From contig NZ_DATJIY010000064.1 of assembly GCF_035492835.1 (NCBI RefSeq), positions 1-52,969 on the forward strand: 52,969 nucleotides of DNA, read 5' to 3'. Below, piece by piece: positions 1 through 8,260 of this stretch. Source of the stretch: Dinghuibacter sp035492835 (GTDB lineage Bacteria; Bacteroidota; Bacteroidia; Chitinophagales; Chitinophagaceae). The notes under the pieces were generated by a model. The model saw nothing but the letters and a program-made list of their open reading frames with translations, was not told the DNA's origin and ran no database searches. The position numbers were made by a program, and so were the translations under genes. Positions within the stretch are counted from its first letter, which is position 1; the number at the start of each line of letters is the position of its first letter.

Positions 1-56
1 ATGCCTCTTTTACCCTGTTTTGCGAAAAGTTTCGCAAAACAGGGTAAAAGAGGCAT
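1..56. repeat. Palindromic repeat, left copy
   Basis: Bases 1-56 fold as a near-perfect palindrome; only the central pair (28/29, A with G) fails to match. The arm reads ATGCCTCTTTTACCC then TGTTTTGCGAAA. A copy with five differences lies at 52871-52926, inside the larger palindrome at the other end of the window. Both copies are followed by CCCACCCC. Because the window starts inside the structure, its outer arm may be cut off. A 55-codon ORF (1-168, +) runs through it, but it simply follows the repeat and I do not call it a gene. Confidence 0.85.
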
Positions 57-395
57 CCCACCCCACTCCCCGGGGCCGGCAACCCAAGGGCCAGACCAGG
101 GGGCGGCGGCCGAAGCGCGCGCAAGGCGAAGCGGCAGGGGGGAGGGACGATGGCGGCAATAGAGGCGGTAGGGGGCGAAATGACCGGTAATACACAGCGA
201 ATCCACAGAAAAGACGGGGTTTCTCACAGGTTGTACACCGTTCATGCACAGCTGACGCAGTCCTTATCCCCAAAGGCAGGCCCAAAGCGAGTCCCAGCGC
301 GCATTACGGTGTGGAAAAAAAATGTGGAACGGGTTTTGGAGGAAAAAGTGGGAAAATATGTTATTTTGTGTGTAAGGAAGGCAAATAATCCCTGA
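57..395. other. Gene-free leader upstream of the dcw cluster
   Basis: No convincing gene lies here. Bases 57-150 are very GC-rich and flank the palindrome. Bases 190-360 are richer in A/T and hold candidate regulatory sites: GTGGA-type direct repeats at about 12-base spacing (310-353) and a weak Bacteroidota-type promoter (TTG at 336-338, TATGTTAT at 357-364). There are also a few DnaA-box-like 9-mers (199-207, 264-272, 310-318). An open frame at 150-395 on the + strand has no recognisable protein features and I treat it as chance. Confidence 0.6.
310..353 (+). promoter_or_regulatory. Candidate MraZ operator (spaced GTGGA repeats)
   Basis: GTGGA occurs at 311-315 and 324-328, TTGGA at 336-340 and GTGGG at 348-352, so four similar pentamers sit 12-13 bases apart on one face of the DNA. 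They end about 45 bases before mraZ. In other bacteria MraZ represses its own operon by binding short G-rich direct repeats (TGGGN in E. coli, AAAGTG-type in mycoplasmas). Assigning these repeats to MraZ is inference from position and form. The pattern overlaps the only promoter-like hexamers in the leader. Confidence 0.4.
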
Positions 396-854
396 ATGTT
401 AGGTTTTCTAGGTGAGTACGAAGCGACAATGGACGTCAAAGGGCGTTTTTTGCTGCCGGCTGGTTTCAAGCGCCAGTTAGGGGATGATACCACCGTACCC
501 TTCGTGATCAACCGGGGGTTCGAGAAATGCCTGACGCTGTACCCCAAACCCACCTGGGACCCCATCTTCGAACGGATCAGCCGGCTTAACGACTTCGACC
601 CCAAGGTGCGGGAGTTCCGGCGGTATTTCCTGAATGGGGCGACCCTGCTGGAGGCCGATACGGCGGGCAGGTTCCTGATTCCGAAGAACCTGGCGGAGTA
701 CGCGGGGCTGACCAAGGACATCGTGCTGACGTCCGCGGTCAAAAAGATCGAGGTGTGGGACAAGGGAACGTATCAACAGCTCTTTGATAAATACGACGCC
801 AGCGCCTTCAGTGACCTGGCACAGCAAGTGATGGGGGGATTGGACGATGTCTGA
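396..854 (+). CDS. mraZ: Transcriptional regulator MraZ
   Basis: MraZ is a ring-forming DNA-binding protein that regulates the dcw cluster it heads. The 152-residue product has the usual length and the two tandem AbrB-like halves. Each half carries a D-x-x-G-R motif (D13-R17 in DVKGR and D88-R92 in DTAGR) followed by a hydrophobic L/I-P strand. The start ATG directly follows the leader; no Shine-Dalgarno is visible, as is common in this phylum. The last eight bases overlap the start of rsmH, so the two are probably translationally coupled. The spaced GTGGA repeats upstream are the likely place for autoregulation. Confidence 0.95.
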   Translation: MLGFLGEYEATMDVKGRFLLPAGFKRQLGDDTTVPFVINRGFEKCLTLYPKPTWDPIFERISRLNDFDPKVREFRRYFLNGATLLEADTAGRFLIPKNLAEYAGLTKDIVLTSAVKKIEVWDKGTYQQLFDKYDASAFSDLAQQVMGGLDDV

Positions 855-1752
855 GTACCATGTGCCGGTACTGCTGGAGGAGGCGTTGGAGGGATTGGCG
901 ATCAAGCCGGAGGGAACCTATGTCGACTGCACCTTCGGAGGCGGGGGGCATAGCCGGGGCATCCTGGAACGGCTCGGTCCGGAGGGGAAACTGATCGCCT
1001 TCGACCAGGACCAGGACGCGGCACTCAACGTGCCCGCGGACGACCGCGTGTTATTCGTCCCGCAGAATTTCCGGCACCTGTCGCGCTTCCTGAGGCTCCA
1101 CGGGGTGACGGAGGTGGACGGGATCCTGGCGGACCTGGGGGTATCCTCGCACCAGTTCGACGAAGAGGAACGGGGTTTCTCAACCCGCTCGGAGGGCGAC
1201 CTGGACATGCGGATGGACCAGCGCCAGTCGCTAACGGCGGCGGGCATCCTGGCGGACTATGGAGAACCGGAGCTGCACAAGCTCTTCGAACGATACGGCG
1301 AAGTCACCAACTCCCGGACGCTTTCGCGTAAGATCGTGGAGGTCCGGAGGGTGATGCCGCTGGCGACGATCCCGGGTTTTATGCAGGCGGTCTCCGGCGT
1401 GGTCAAGGGCAATCCGAAAAAGTATTTCGCCCAGGTTTTCCAGGCGCTCCGGATAGCCGTCAACGACGAGATGGGCGCGCTGCAGACGCTGCTGGAGCAG
1501 ATGCCCGCGGCGTTGAAACCCGGGGGACGGGCGGTCGTCATCACCTTCCATTCCCTGGAAGACCGGCTGGTGAAGCAGTTCTTCAAAACCGGTCACTGGG
1601 AAGAGGTGGCGGACGACCATCCCTTCGAAAGCAACCGGCCCGAGTCGCCTTTTACGGTGATCACCCGCAAGCCGGTGCTGCCCACGGAGGACGAACGTAA
1701 GAGAAACCCGAGGTCCCGCAGCGCCAAGCTCAGGGTCGCGGAAAAGAAGTAA
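847..1752 (+). CDS. rsmH: 16S rRNA (cytosine(1402)-N(4))-methyltransferase RsmH
   Basis: RsmH (MraW) uses SAM to methylate N4 of C1402 in the 16S rRNA decoding centre. The 301-residue protein opens with the family signature HVPVLL (residues 5-10), then SAM motif I, DCTFGGGGHS (27-36), and the acidic FDQD (52-55) that holds the SAM ribose. GILADLGVSSHQFD and the C-terminal TRKP and RNPRSRSAKLR segments are also typical of the family. The ATG lies inside the end of mraZ, which is the normal dcw arrangement. Length and motifs are complete. Confidence 0.97.
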   Translation: MSEYHVPVLLEEALEGLAIKPEGTYVDCTFGGGGHSRGILERLGPEGKLIAFDQDQDAALNVPADDRVLFVPQNFRHLSRFLRLHGVTEVDGILADLGVSSHQFDEEERGFSTRSEGDLDMRMDQRQSLTAAGILADYGEPELHKLFERYGEVTNSRTLSRKIVEVRRVMPLATIPGFMQAVSGVVKGNPKKYFAQVFQALRIAVNDEMGALQTLLEQMPAALKPGGRAVVITFHSLEDRLVKQFFKTGHWEEVADDHPFESNRPESPFTVITRKPVLPTEDERKRNPRSRSAKLRVAEKK

Positions 1753-1783
1753 GCCCGGAAGCATTCCGGAAAAACGAACACCT

Positions 1784-2077
1784 ATGGCGAATTGGAAACG
1801 TTGGTTGGGATACCGTTGGCTGGTAGATAACATGGTCTTCTTCCTGTTCCTGGCGGGGCTGGCGATCGTCTACATCTACAACGGCCACTACGCCGATAAG
1901 GTTTCCCGCAACATCAGCAGGACCTCGGGTGAATTGAAGCAGATGGAATACGAGTACAAAACGGTAAAGGGGGAGATCCTGCTCAGGAGTAAGGAAAGCG
2001 AGGTGGAAAAGGCGGTGGCGCCCCTGGGTTTGAAACCCCTGTCGGCGCCCCCGATACCGGTTACGGACAGTCTATAA
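1784..2077 (+). CDS. ftsL: FtsL-like cell division protein
   Basis: A 97-residue bitopic membrane protein: a short basic N-terminus, one transmembrane helix at about residues 15-33, then an extracytoplasmic helical segment (about 34-75) rich in E, K and R with heptad-like spacing. That is the FtsL plan, where the coiled coil pairs with DivIC/FtsB and contacts FtsQ and the FtsW-PBP synthase. Sequence conservation in this family is low. The assignment rests on topology and on position between rsmH and the dcw PBP; Bacteroidota carry a distinct FtsL-like family at this spot. It starts at ATG 31 bases after rsmH and ends 10 bases before the PBP. Confidence 0.8.
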   Translation: MANWKRWLGYRWLVDNMVFFLFLAGLAIVYIYNGHYADKVSRNISRTSGELKQMEYEYKTVKGEILLRSKESEVEKAVAPLGLKPLSAPPIPVTDSL

Positions 2078-2087
2078 AACAGCAGCC

Positions 2088-4175
2088 TTGGAAGTAAAGC
2101 GCGACATATTATGGCGGGTGTACCTGAGTTATCTCGGCATAGTGGTGCTCGGGCTGGTCATCCTGGGGCGCGCGTTTTACATACAGCATATCGAGGGAGC
2201 GCACTGGCGAAGCATGGCCGACAGCCTGCACCAGCGCTATGTGGAGGTGGACGCGGAAAGGGGGACGATCTACGACGACGCGGGCAATATGCTCTCCACG
2301 TCGATCCCCTACTTCGACGTCTACGTGGATTTCGGGGCGGACGGCTTAAGGGAAAAAAACGGTCAGCGCTTCAGGGAGTCGTTGGACTCCCTGTCGCTCT
2401 GTCTGGCCAGGCTCTTCGGCGACCAGCGCGCGGGGACATACAAAAAAATGCTGGAACAAGGTTTTAACGCAAAGAACCGCTACTACCTCTTGAAACGGAA
2501 CATGTCCTACGAGCAATACCGCCTCCTGCACACTTTCCCCCTGGTCCGGCTGGGGCGGAACAAGAGCGGTTTTATCGAGGAGGTGCACGAAAAGCGGCTG
2601 ACCCCATATGAGCTCCTGGCGAACCGCACCATAGGGCTGGCCCGGGAGAACGTGCATAATGTCGGCCTGGAGGCGACCTACGACAGCGCGCTGAGGGGCG
2701 TGACCGGCAAACGGCTGGTGCGCTATATCGCGGGTGGCACCATGGTGCCGGTAGAGGGCGCCGAGATCGACGCGGAAAACGGAAAAGACATCGTGACGAC
2801 CATAGACGTGACCATACAGGACATTGCGGAGAACGCCCTGCTCAGGATGATGCAGCAGAACGAGGCGGTGCACGGCACCTGTATCGTCATGGAGACGGCC
2901 ACCGGCAAGATCAAGGCGATGGCCAACCTCGGCGAGCAAAAGGACGGGTCCTACTGGGAAGACTACAACTACGCGGTCTCGGCCACCGAGCCGGGTTCGA
3001 CCTTTAAGCTGGTGACGCTCATGTCCCTGCTGGAGGACCGTAAAGTAACCCTGGACGACCACGTCAACATCAACGGCGGCGTCTGGACGGTCAACGGGCG
3101 AACGGTGCATGACGCGGAGCACGACCCCGAATCGGACGTCACCGTCAAGGAGGCCTTCGAAGCCAGCTCCAACGTGGGGATGGCCAAGCTGGCGTATGGG
3201 GCGTATGAAGACAATCCCTACGCTTTCATCAACCACATCCGCGCGCTCCGGATGGACTCGGTCACCGGTATCGACCTTTCCGGCGAAAGCAGGCCCGTGA
3301 TAAAGACGCCGAAGAACCGCAGCTGGAGCGCTACGACACTCCCCTGGATGGCCTTCGGCTACGAGGAGCTGGTCAGCCCGCTACAGACGCTCACGCTGTA
3401 CAACGCGGTCGCTAACAACGGGACCATGATGAAACCCTACCTGGTGGACGAGATCAGGGATTATGGTCATACGGTCCGCCAGTTCGGCCCCGTGGTGCTA
3501 AAACAGAAAGTATGCAGCGACGCCACGCTCCGGTTGATCAGGCAATGCCTGATCGGGGTTGTCAGCGATCCGAAAGGCACCGCGAAGTCGCTGAACACAC
3601 CGGAGTACCAGATCGCCGGCAAAACGGGGACCGCCCTGGTGGCTAACGGCGCCAACGGCTATAAGGACCATATCTATCAATCCTCCTTCGTCGGGTATTT
3701 TCCGGCGGAGAAGCCGGTATACACCTGTATCGTGGTGATACGGAACAAGCCGCACGCGGAAACTTATCTGGGCGCCAAGGTGGCGGGGCCGGTATTCAAG
3801 GAAGTATCCGACCGCCTCTTTGCGCTGTACACCCAGGGACGCCAGCGTTTGACGGACATCGCCAGGGACAGCGCGGACATCCGGTTTTCGGGCACCGGGT
3901 CGGTGTTTGCCAGCCTGGGGATGCGCATCCCGGACACCGGTTGGATAAGCGGGACGACGGGTCCCCAAACGAATTTCCGGTGGACGTTCGTAAAAGAAGC
4001 CGCCGGCGACAGCGTACCGTCGGTGCAGGGGATGGGGTTGAAAGACGCCCTATATCTTCTTGAACAGAAAGGTCTCCGGGTAGCGGTACGGGGCAGGGGT
4101 AAGGTCCTTGCCCAATCGCTGTCCGCGGGCTCCGCGATCAAAAAGGGACAAACCATTTATTTACAACTCGACTGA
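2088..4175 (+). CDS. ftsI: Division-specific penicillin-binding protein (transpeptidase) with C-terminal PASTA domain
   Basis: Class B PBP that cross-links septal peptidoglycan with FtsW. It has 695 residues: an N-terminal membrane anchor (about 8-28), a PBP dimerisation region (about 50-220) and a transpeptidase domain with S304-T-F-K307 (nucleophile Ser304), S360-S-N362 and K512-T-G514. A C-terminal PASTA-like domain covers about 640-695. PASTA-bearing dcw PBPs are usual in Bacteroidota and recall SpoVD/PBP2x. The start is TTG at 2088, since no in-frame ATG precedes the membrane anchor. The gene overlaps murE by one base (TGATG). The symbol is given by position and family; it is not the short E. 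coli form. Confidence 0.93.
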   Translation: MEVKRDILWRVYLSYLGIVVLGLVILGRAFYIQHIEGAHWRSMADSLHQRYVEVDAERGTIYDDAGNMLSTSIPYFDVYVDFGADGLREKNGQRFRESLDSLSLCLARLFGDQRAGTYKKMLEQGFNAKNRYYLLKRNMSYEQYRLLHTFPLVRLGRNKSGFIEEVHEKRLTPYELLANRTIGLARENVHNVGLEATYDSALRGVTGKRLVRYIAGGTMVPVEGAEIDAENGKDIVTTIDVTIQDIAENALLRMMQQNEAVHGTCIVMETATGKIKAMANLGEQKDGSYWEDYNYAVSATEPGSTFKLVTLMSLLEDRKVTLDDHVNINGGVWTVNGRTVHDAEHDPESDVTVKEAFEASSNVGMAKLAYGAYEDNPYAFINHIRALRMDSVTGIDLSGESRPVIKTPKNRSWSATTLPWMAFGYEELVSPLQTLTLYNAVANNGTMMKPYLVDEIRDYGHTVRQFGPVVLKQKVCSDATLRLIRQCLIGVVSDPKGTAKSLNTPEYQIAGKTGTALVANGANGYKDHIYQSSFVGYFPAEKPVYTCIVVIRNKPHAETYLGAKVAGPVFKEVSDRLFALYTQGRQRLTDIARDSADIRFSGTGSVFASLGMRIPDTGWISGTTGPQTNFRWTFVKEAAGDSVPSVQGMGLKDALYLLEQKGLRVAVRGRGKVLAQSLSAGSAIKKGQTIYLQLD

Positions 4176-5641
4176 TGCGCATACTGCAGGACATACTATA
4201 TAAGGTAAACATTTTGGAAATCCGGGGCGATACCCTCAGGGATGTCCGTTCCCTGACCTTGGATTCCCGAAAAGTGCAGGCGGGAGATTGCTTTATCGCT
4301 ATCAAGGGCACGTTGTCCGACGGGCATGCCTTTATACAGGCCGCCGTCGACAAGGGCGCGCACGTCATCGTTTGTGAGGTCATGCCCGCGGAGCAAAAGC
4401 CGGGCGTGACCTATGTGCAGGTCCGGGACAGCGCCGCCGCCGCCGGGCAGATGGCGCATCACTTTTATGGCGAGCCCAGCGCCCACCTCACCCTGGTGGG
4501 GGTAACGGGCACCAACGGCAAGACCACCGTCGCCACTTTGCTGTACAAGCTTTTTAGCGGCCTGGGCTATCGCTGCGGACTCTTGTCCACGGTCCAGAAC
4601 GAGATCGGGGGAAAGGTGGTGCCGGCCACGCACACCACCCCGGACCCGATCGAGCTCAACGCCCTCCTGGCAGACATGGTGGCCGCCGGTTGCTCGCACG
4701 CGTTTATGGAAGTCAGCTCCCACGCCATCCATCAGCAGCGCATTGCGGGGTTGGTATTTGCGGGCGGGATCTTTACGAATATCACCCACGACCACCTGGA
4801 CTACCACAAGACCTTTGATGAATACATCCGGGTCAAAAAATCATATTTCGATAACCTGCCGTCCACGGCCTTTGCGCTCAGCAACCTGGACGATAAGAGA
4901 GGCACGGTGATGCTCCAGAACACGCCCGCGCGCAAGGCTTATTACAGCTTGCGGACGCTGGCGGAAGTAAAGGGCAAGATCCTTGAGAATGAATTGACGG
5001 GATTGGTGATGTCGATCGACGACATCGAGGTGCACTTCCGGTTGATCGGGGAGTTCAACGCCTACAACCTTCTGGCCGTATACGGAGCGGCCGTCGCGCT
5101 GGGGGAAGATAAAAGCAGCGTCCTGCAGGTGCTGAGCACCCTTACGGGGGCGGAAGGGCGGTTTGAATATATCGTTTCGCCGGTGGACCGGATCATGGGG
5201 ATCGTGGACTACGCCCATACGCCGGACGCCCTCCTGAACGTCCTGGGCACGATAGAGAAGCTCCGCAAAAGCGGGGAACAGATCATTACCGTCGTCGGGG
5301 CCGGTGGAGACCGTGACAAGTCCAAGCGACCCATCATGGCGGAGGTGGCCTGCGAACACAGCGACCGGGTAATCCTGACGTCGGATAACCCCCGGAGCGA
5401 AGACCCGATGGACATCATCAAAGACATGGAAATGGGGCTGGGCAGCGCCGCCAGGCGGAAATACCTGGTGGTGCCGGACCGGATCGAAGCGATCAAGACG
5501 GCCATTACGCTCGCGGGGAAAAAGGACATCATCCTCGTGGCGGGAAAGGGTCACGAAAAATACCAGGAGATAAAGGGGGTGAAACATCCCTTCGACGATA
5601 AAGCGGTGTTGCGCGATTTGTTTGCACTACTAGAAAAATAA
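4175..5641 (+). CDS. murE: UDP-N-acetylmuramoyl-L-alanyl-D-glutamate--2,6-diaminopimelate ligase MurE
   Basis: Cytoplasmic Mur ligase adding the third residue to UDP-MurNAc-dipeptide. The 488 residues cover the N-terminal UDP-binding domain (about 20-95), the central ATPase with P-loop G109-VTGTNGKTT-118, and the C-terminal domain with D404-N-P-R407. DNPR is the motif for meso-diaminopimelate selection, so the wall should be DAP-type. Its ATG overlaps the stop of the PBP by one base, and mraY follows after one base, so it belongs to the same transcript. As in other Bacteroidota, murF is not next to it. Confidence 0.97.
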   Translation: MRILQDILYKVNILEIRGDTLRDVRSLTLDSRKVQAGDCFIAIKGTLSDGHAFIQAAVDKGAHVIVCEVMPAEQKPGVTYVQVRDSAAAAGQMAHHFYGEPSAHLTLVGVTGTNGKTTVATLLYKLFSGLGYRCGLLSTVQNEIGGKVVPATHTTPDPIELNALLADMVAAGCSHAFMEVSSHAIHQQRIAGLVFAGGIFTNITHDHLDYHKTFDEYIRVKKSYFDNLPSTAFALSNLDDKRGTVMLQNTPARKAYYSLRTLAEVKGKILENELTGLVMSIDDIEVHFRLIGEFNAYNLLAVYGAAVALGEDKSSVLQVLSTLTGAEGRFEYIVSPVDRIMGIVDYAHTPDALLNVLGTIEKLRKSGEQIITVVGAGGDRDKSKRPIMAEVACEHSDRVILTSDNPRSEDPMDIIKDMEMGLGSAARRKYLVVPDRIEAIKTAITLAGKKDIILVAGKGHEKYQEIKGVKHPFDDKAVLRDLFALLEK

Positions 5642-5642
5642 T

Positions 5643-6920
5643 ATGCTGTACCAACTCTTTGAATGGCTGCGAAACAGCGGGGTCAAGGTTCCCGGGGGAG
5701 CCCTGTTCCAGTTCATCACCTTCCGGGTGCTGCTGGCGGTCATCCTGTCGCTGGTCGTCACCATGCTTTTTGGCAAACGACTGATCAACATCCTGCTCCG
5801 GCGCCAGGTCGGGGAGTCGGTCCGGGAACTCGGGCTGGCGGGGGAGCAGCAGAAGAGGGGTACACCCACCATGGGCGGGATCATCATCATCCTGGCGATC
5901 GTCGTACCCACCCTGCTCCTGGCGGACCTGCACAAGGCCTATATCCGGCTCATGCTCTTCGGAACCGTTTGGCTGGGGATAGTGGGTTTTGTCGACGATT
6001 ATTTGAAACTCCGCGCCAAGCGTATCGCCCGCGAGCAAGGCGTGGTCTATAAAAAAGGGGACAAGGATGGCCTGGCGGGCTGGTTCAAGATCCTCGGGCA
6101 GATCGTTCTCGGCGTGGCCGTGGGCGCGACCCTGCTCTTCAACAACAACGCGAAAACATACCGGGAATTCACGGGGGAGAAACCGCCCACCGATTCGACT
6201 ATGATCCACCGTCCGTTCAACGGGAAAGACAGGGTTTTCGTCCAGGCCAAAGAGCCCATCACGACGATCCCCTTTGTCAAGACCCACGAGTTCAATTATG
6301 CCCGTCTGCTGCCGCAGGCCCTCCGCGGTCTGAGCTGGCTGCTCTATATCGCCATCATCGTGGTCATCGTCATCGCCGTCTCCAACGGCGCCAACCTGAC
6401 CGACGGTCTCGACGGCCTGGCGACGGGCGTCAGCGCCATCATCGGGGTGTGCCTCGGCATCTTTGCCTACGCGTCGGGGAACATCCTTTTTGCGGACTAC
6501 CTCAACATTATGTATATCCCGAACCTGGGGGAGCTTTCGATCTTTATTGGCGCGCTGATCGGAGCTTGTGTGGGTTTTCTCTGGTATAACGCCTATCCCG
6601 CGCAGGTGTTCATGGGCGACACGGGCAGCCTCACGCTAGGGGGCATCATCGCGGCCCTGGCCATCATCGTCCGCAAGGAGCTCCTGATCCCGATCTTTTG
6701 CGGGGTCTTCCTGATGGAGAACCTGAGCGTGGTAATCCAGGTTACCTATTTCAAGTATACAAAGAAAAAATATGGCGAAGGGCGGCGGATATTCCTGATG
6801 AGCCCCCTCCACCACCATTATCAAAAGAAAGGGTACCACGAAGCAAAAATAGTGACACGGTTCTGGATCGTGACCATCCTGTGCGTCGCCTTTGCGATCG
6901 TAACCTTAAAGATTCGCTGA
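5643..6920 (+). CDS. mraY: Phospho-N-acetylmuramoyl-pentapeptide-transferase MraY
   Basis: Integral membrane enzyme that transfers phospho-MurNAc-pentapeptide to undecaprenyl phosphate, forming lipid I. About ten transmembrane helices can be drawn. Active-site features seen are D118-D119 (FVDDYLK), TDGLDGLATG, MGDTGSLTLG and the H390-H391-H392 cluster in PLHHHYQKKG. At 425 residues it is longer than the roughly 360-residue E. coli enzyme, mainly through an insertion of about 60 residues around 175-235, a feature I associate with Bacteroidota MraY. It shares one base with the start of murD. Confidence 0.97.
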   Translation: MLYQLFEWLRNSGVKVPGGALFQFITFRVLLAVILSLVVTMLFGKRLINILLRRQVGESVRELGLAGEQQKRGTPTMGGIIIILAIVVPTLLLADLHKAYIRLMLFGTVWLGIVGFVDDYLKLRAKRIAREQGVVYKKGDKDGLAGWFKILGQIVLGVAVGATLLFNNNAKTYREFTGEKPPTDSTMIHRPFNGKDRVFVQAKEPITTIPFVKTHEFNYARLLPQALRGLSWLLYIAIIVVIVIAVSNGANLTDGLDGLATGVSAIIGVCLGIFAYASGNILFADYLNIMYIPNLGELSIFIGALIGACVGFLWYNAYPAQVFMGDTGSLTLGGIIAALAIIVRKELLIPIFCGVFLMENLSVVIQVTYFKYTKKKYGEGRRIFLMSPLHHHYQKKGYHEAKIVTRFWIVTILCVAFAIVTLKIR

Positions 6921-8260
6921 TGTCAAAGAAATTCATCATACTGGGTGCGGCCGAGAGCGGTGTTGGCGCGGCGATCCTTGCCAGGCGGCAGGGGTATGAT
7001 GTTTTTGTATCGGACGCAGGCACCATCAAGGAACCCTACAAGGAGGAACTGGAAGAGCACGGGATCCGGTACGAAGAAGGCCGGCATACGGAGGATCGCA
7101 TCCTGGCTGCCGACGAGATCATGAAGAGCCCCGGTATCCCGGAGAAAAACGAGATGGTCAAAAAGATCCGTGCCGCGGGCATACCCGTGATCTCCGAGAT
7201 CGAATTGGCGTTCCGCTTCAAAGGTGATAGCAAGATCATCGCCATCACCGGCAGCAACGGCAAAAGCACCACAACGGCGCTGACCTTCCACATTTGCCGG
7301 ACGGCCGGTATCGACGCCGCCCTGGTGGGGAACATCGGCATCAGCTTTGCCAAACAGGTGGCCCTCGACCCCAAACCGGTGTACGTGGCCGAGATCAGCA
7401 GCTTCCAGCTGGACGACATCGACCTGTTCCGCCCGGAAGTGGCCGTGCTCCTCAACATCACCGAAGACCACCTTGACCGTTACGAGTACAAATTCGAAAA
7501 CTATATCCGGTCCAAGTTCAGGATAGCCATGAACCAGAAACCGGAGGACGCCTTCATCTATTGCGCGGACGACCCGGTCACCGTAAAGTACCTGAAGCAA
7601 TATCACCTTTTATCTAACCCATTACCTTTTAGCATGAACCAGGAACCGAGCAGAGGCGCGTTTATCAAGAACCACGAAATGCACGTCAAGACAGGGGATG
7701 AACCCCTCATCATGAGCGTCGACGATTTTGCGATCAAGGGAAAGCATAATCAGTACAATACCATGGCGGCCGGTGTGGCGGCTGCGACGATGGGTATCCG
7801 GAAGGAAAAGATCCGGGAGGCCGTAACGACCTTCCAGAGCCTGGAACACCGGATGGAGTTTGTCGCCAATATCCGGGGCGTGGAGTTCATCAACGACTCC
7901 AAGGCCACGAACGTCAACTCCACCTGGTATGCGTTGGAGAGCATGGCCAAACCGACGGTGCTGATCCTGGGCGGGGTCGACAAGGGGAACGATTACTCCC
8001 TGTTGTACGACGGCGTCAAGGAGAAGGTCAAGGCGATCGTGTGTATGGGCGTGGACAACACCAAGATACACGAAGCGCTCGAAGACAAGGTGCCGGTCAT
8101 GGTCGACACTGCCAGCGCCCAGGAGGCGGTACAACAAGCCTTCCGGCTGGCCGGCAAAGGTGACGTCGTGCTGCTGTCCCCCGCTTGCGCCAGTTTCGAC
8201 CTGTTCCGTAACTACGAGGACAGGGGTAACCAATTTAAAGAAGCAGTAAAGAACCTATGA
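6920..8260 (+). CDS. murD: UDP-N-acetylmuramoylalanine--D-glutamate ligase MurD
   Basis: Cytoplasmic Mur ligase adding D-glutamate to UDP-MurNAc-L-Ala. With the start at ATG 6920 (overlapping the mraY stop, TGATG) the protein has 446 residues, normal for MurD. It begins with a Rossmann-like segment, KKFIILGAAESGVG. The P-loop is G111-S-N-G-K-S-T117, followed by ISSFQL, the NITEDHLDR metal/substrate loop and the C-terminal NDSKATN motif. The open frame continues upstream to 6698 but that part is antisense to nothing useful and lies in mraY in another frame. It overlaps ftsW by four bases (ATGA). Confidence 0.97.
   Translation: MSKKFIILGAAESGVGAAILARRQGYDVFVSDAGTIKEPYKEELEEHGIRYEEGRHTEDRILAADEIMKSPGIPEKNEMVKKIRAAGIPVISEIELAFRFKGDSKIIAITGSNGKSTTTALTFHICRTAGIDAALVGNIGISFAKQVALDPKPVYVAEISSFQLDDIDLFRPEVAVLLNITEDHLDRYEYKFENYIRSKFRIAMNQKPEDAFIYCADDPVTVKYLKQYHLLSNPLPFSMNQEPSRGAFIKNHEMHVKTGDEPLIMSVDDFAIKGKHNQYNTMAAGVAAATMGIRKEKIREAVTTFQSLEHRMEFVANIRGVEFINDSKATNVNSTWYALESMAKPTVLILGGVDKGNDYSLLYDGVKEKVKAIVCMGVDNTKIHEALEDKVPVMVDTASAQEAVQQAFRLAGKGDVVLLSPACASFDLFRNYEDRGNQFKEAVKNL

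Noticed and set aside
1..168. 55-codon ORF through the left palindrome and its counterpart on the minus strand at the right end
   Set aside because: Both peptides share a PLLP-FAK-FAK-GKRG pattern only because the DNA palindromes are related; nothing suggests translation.
150..395. 81-codon ORF on the + strand ahead of mraZ
   Set aside because: It covers the leader with the repeats and promoter-like sites, has no domain or signal pattern and ends exactly where mraZ begins; a chance frame is more likely.
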